From contig JANYLL010000005.1 of the NCBI GenBank assembly GCA_025357895.1, positions 1 to 7,554 of the forward strand: DNA of 7,554 nucleotides, written 5' to 3'. Below, piece after piece: positions 7,483 to 7,554 of this stretch (the stretch's first letter is position 1; each line of letters begins with the position of its first letter). Origin of the DNA: Ignavibacteriota bacterium. GTDB lineage: Bacteria > Bacteroidota > Ignavibacteria > Palsa-1295. The notes under the pieces were generated by a model. It did no database searches. It had not been told where the DNA came from and saw nothing but the letters and a program-made list of their open reading frames with translations. The position numbers and the translations under genes are program-made.

Positions 7483-7545
7483 CTTCGGAATACAAAAATA
7501 CTAAATAAAAAAGCGTTTGTCAAGGTGCCCACCGAAGATTTTTTT
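7483..7545 (+). terminator. Possible weak terminator after the MFS gene
   Basis: Complementary arms cttcgg (7483-7488) and ccgaag (7532-7537) are followed by a run of seven T (7539-7545), placed just downstream of the transporter stop. The 43-base loop is far longer than in a normal intrinsic terminator. The competing small hairpin ggt/acc (7524-7533) is weak. Position and T-run favour a terminator role; the structure does not. Confidence 0.25.
7493..7523 (-). promoter_or_regulatory. Promoter-like sequence reading toward the MFS 3' end
   Basis: On the minus strand this reads TTGACA (7523-7518), a 17-base spacer, then TATTTTTG (7500-7493). The first is an exact sigma-70 -35 hexamer; the last fits the Bacteroidota -7 consensus TAnnTTTG exactly and also gives a two-mismatch -10 (TATTTT). 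Transcription would start near 7486 and run antisense into the end of the transporter gene. I saw no convincing ORF just downstream on that strand. Confidence 0.45.
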
Positions 7546-7554
7546 GGAATTGCT

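Noticed and set aside
1..7554. Insertion sequence, CRISPR array, tRNA/rRNA gene or defence system
   Set aside because: I saw no transposase, spaced direct repeats, tRNA-like fold or defence-gene motifs on either strand; the only large repeat is the diverged protein-level duplication.

Overview
The window looks like a chromosomal stretch from a member of the Bacteroidota or a related FCB lineage (Chlorobiota/Ignavibacteria/Kapabacteria-like). The signs are a secreted protein ending in a type IX secretion (T9SS) type A sorting domain, a TonB-dependent receptor of the carboxypeptidase-regulatory-domain type common in that group, moderately AT-rich DNA, and starts without clear Shine-Dalgarno sequences. 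The species cannot be named from sequence alone.

Layout. Three genes lie on the minus strand, reading right to left: a 748-residue TonB-dependent outer-membrane receptor (6062 to 3816); a 750-residue secreted protein related to the N,N-dimethylformamidase large (beta) subunit, with Ig-like modules and a T9SS tail (3654 to 1402, 'copy A'); and a paralogue of that protein (1386 to the left edge, 'copy B'), of which the window holds the first 462 codons, open to the edge. Copies A and B are 15 bases apart and align over all 462 residues without a gap, at about 53% identity by hand count, so they are an old tandem duplication. A divergent plus-strand gene (6184-7470) encodes a 12-helix major facilitator superfamily (MFS) transporter of DHA1 drug-efflux type. 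The divergent promoter region is only 121 bases.

How the genes may work together (inference). The two DMFase-like proteins are probably exported, and copy A is probably anchored at the cell surface. The TonB receptor upstream could import a product or partner ligand. The transporter is divergent and may be unrelated. No substrate can be assigned. The most informative details are a Glu-to-Asn difference between the copies at residue 310, which may be a metal-ligand position, and a very good promoter-like sequence just beyond the transporter gene pointing back into it on the minus strand. I found no RNA gene, insertion sequence, CRISPR array or other exotic system.
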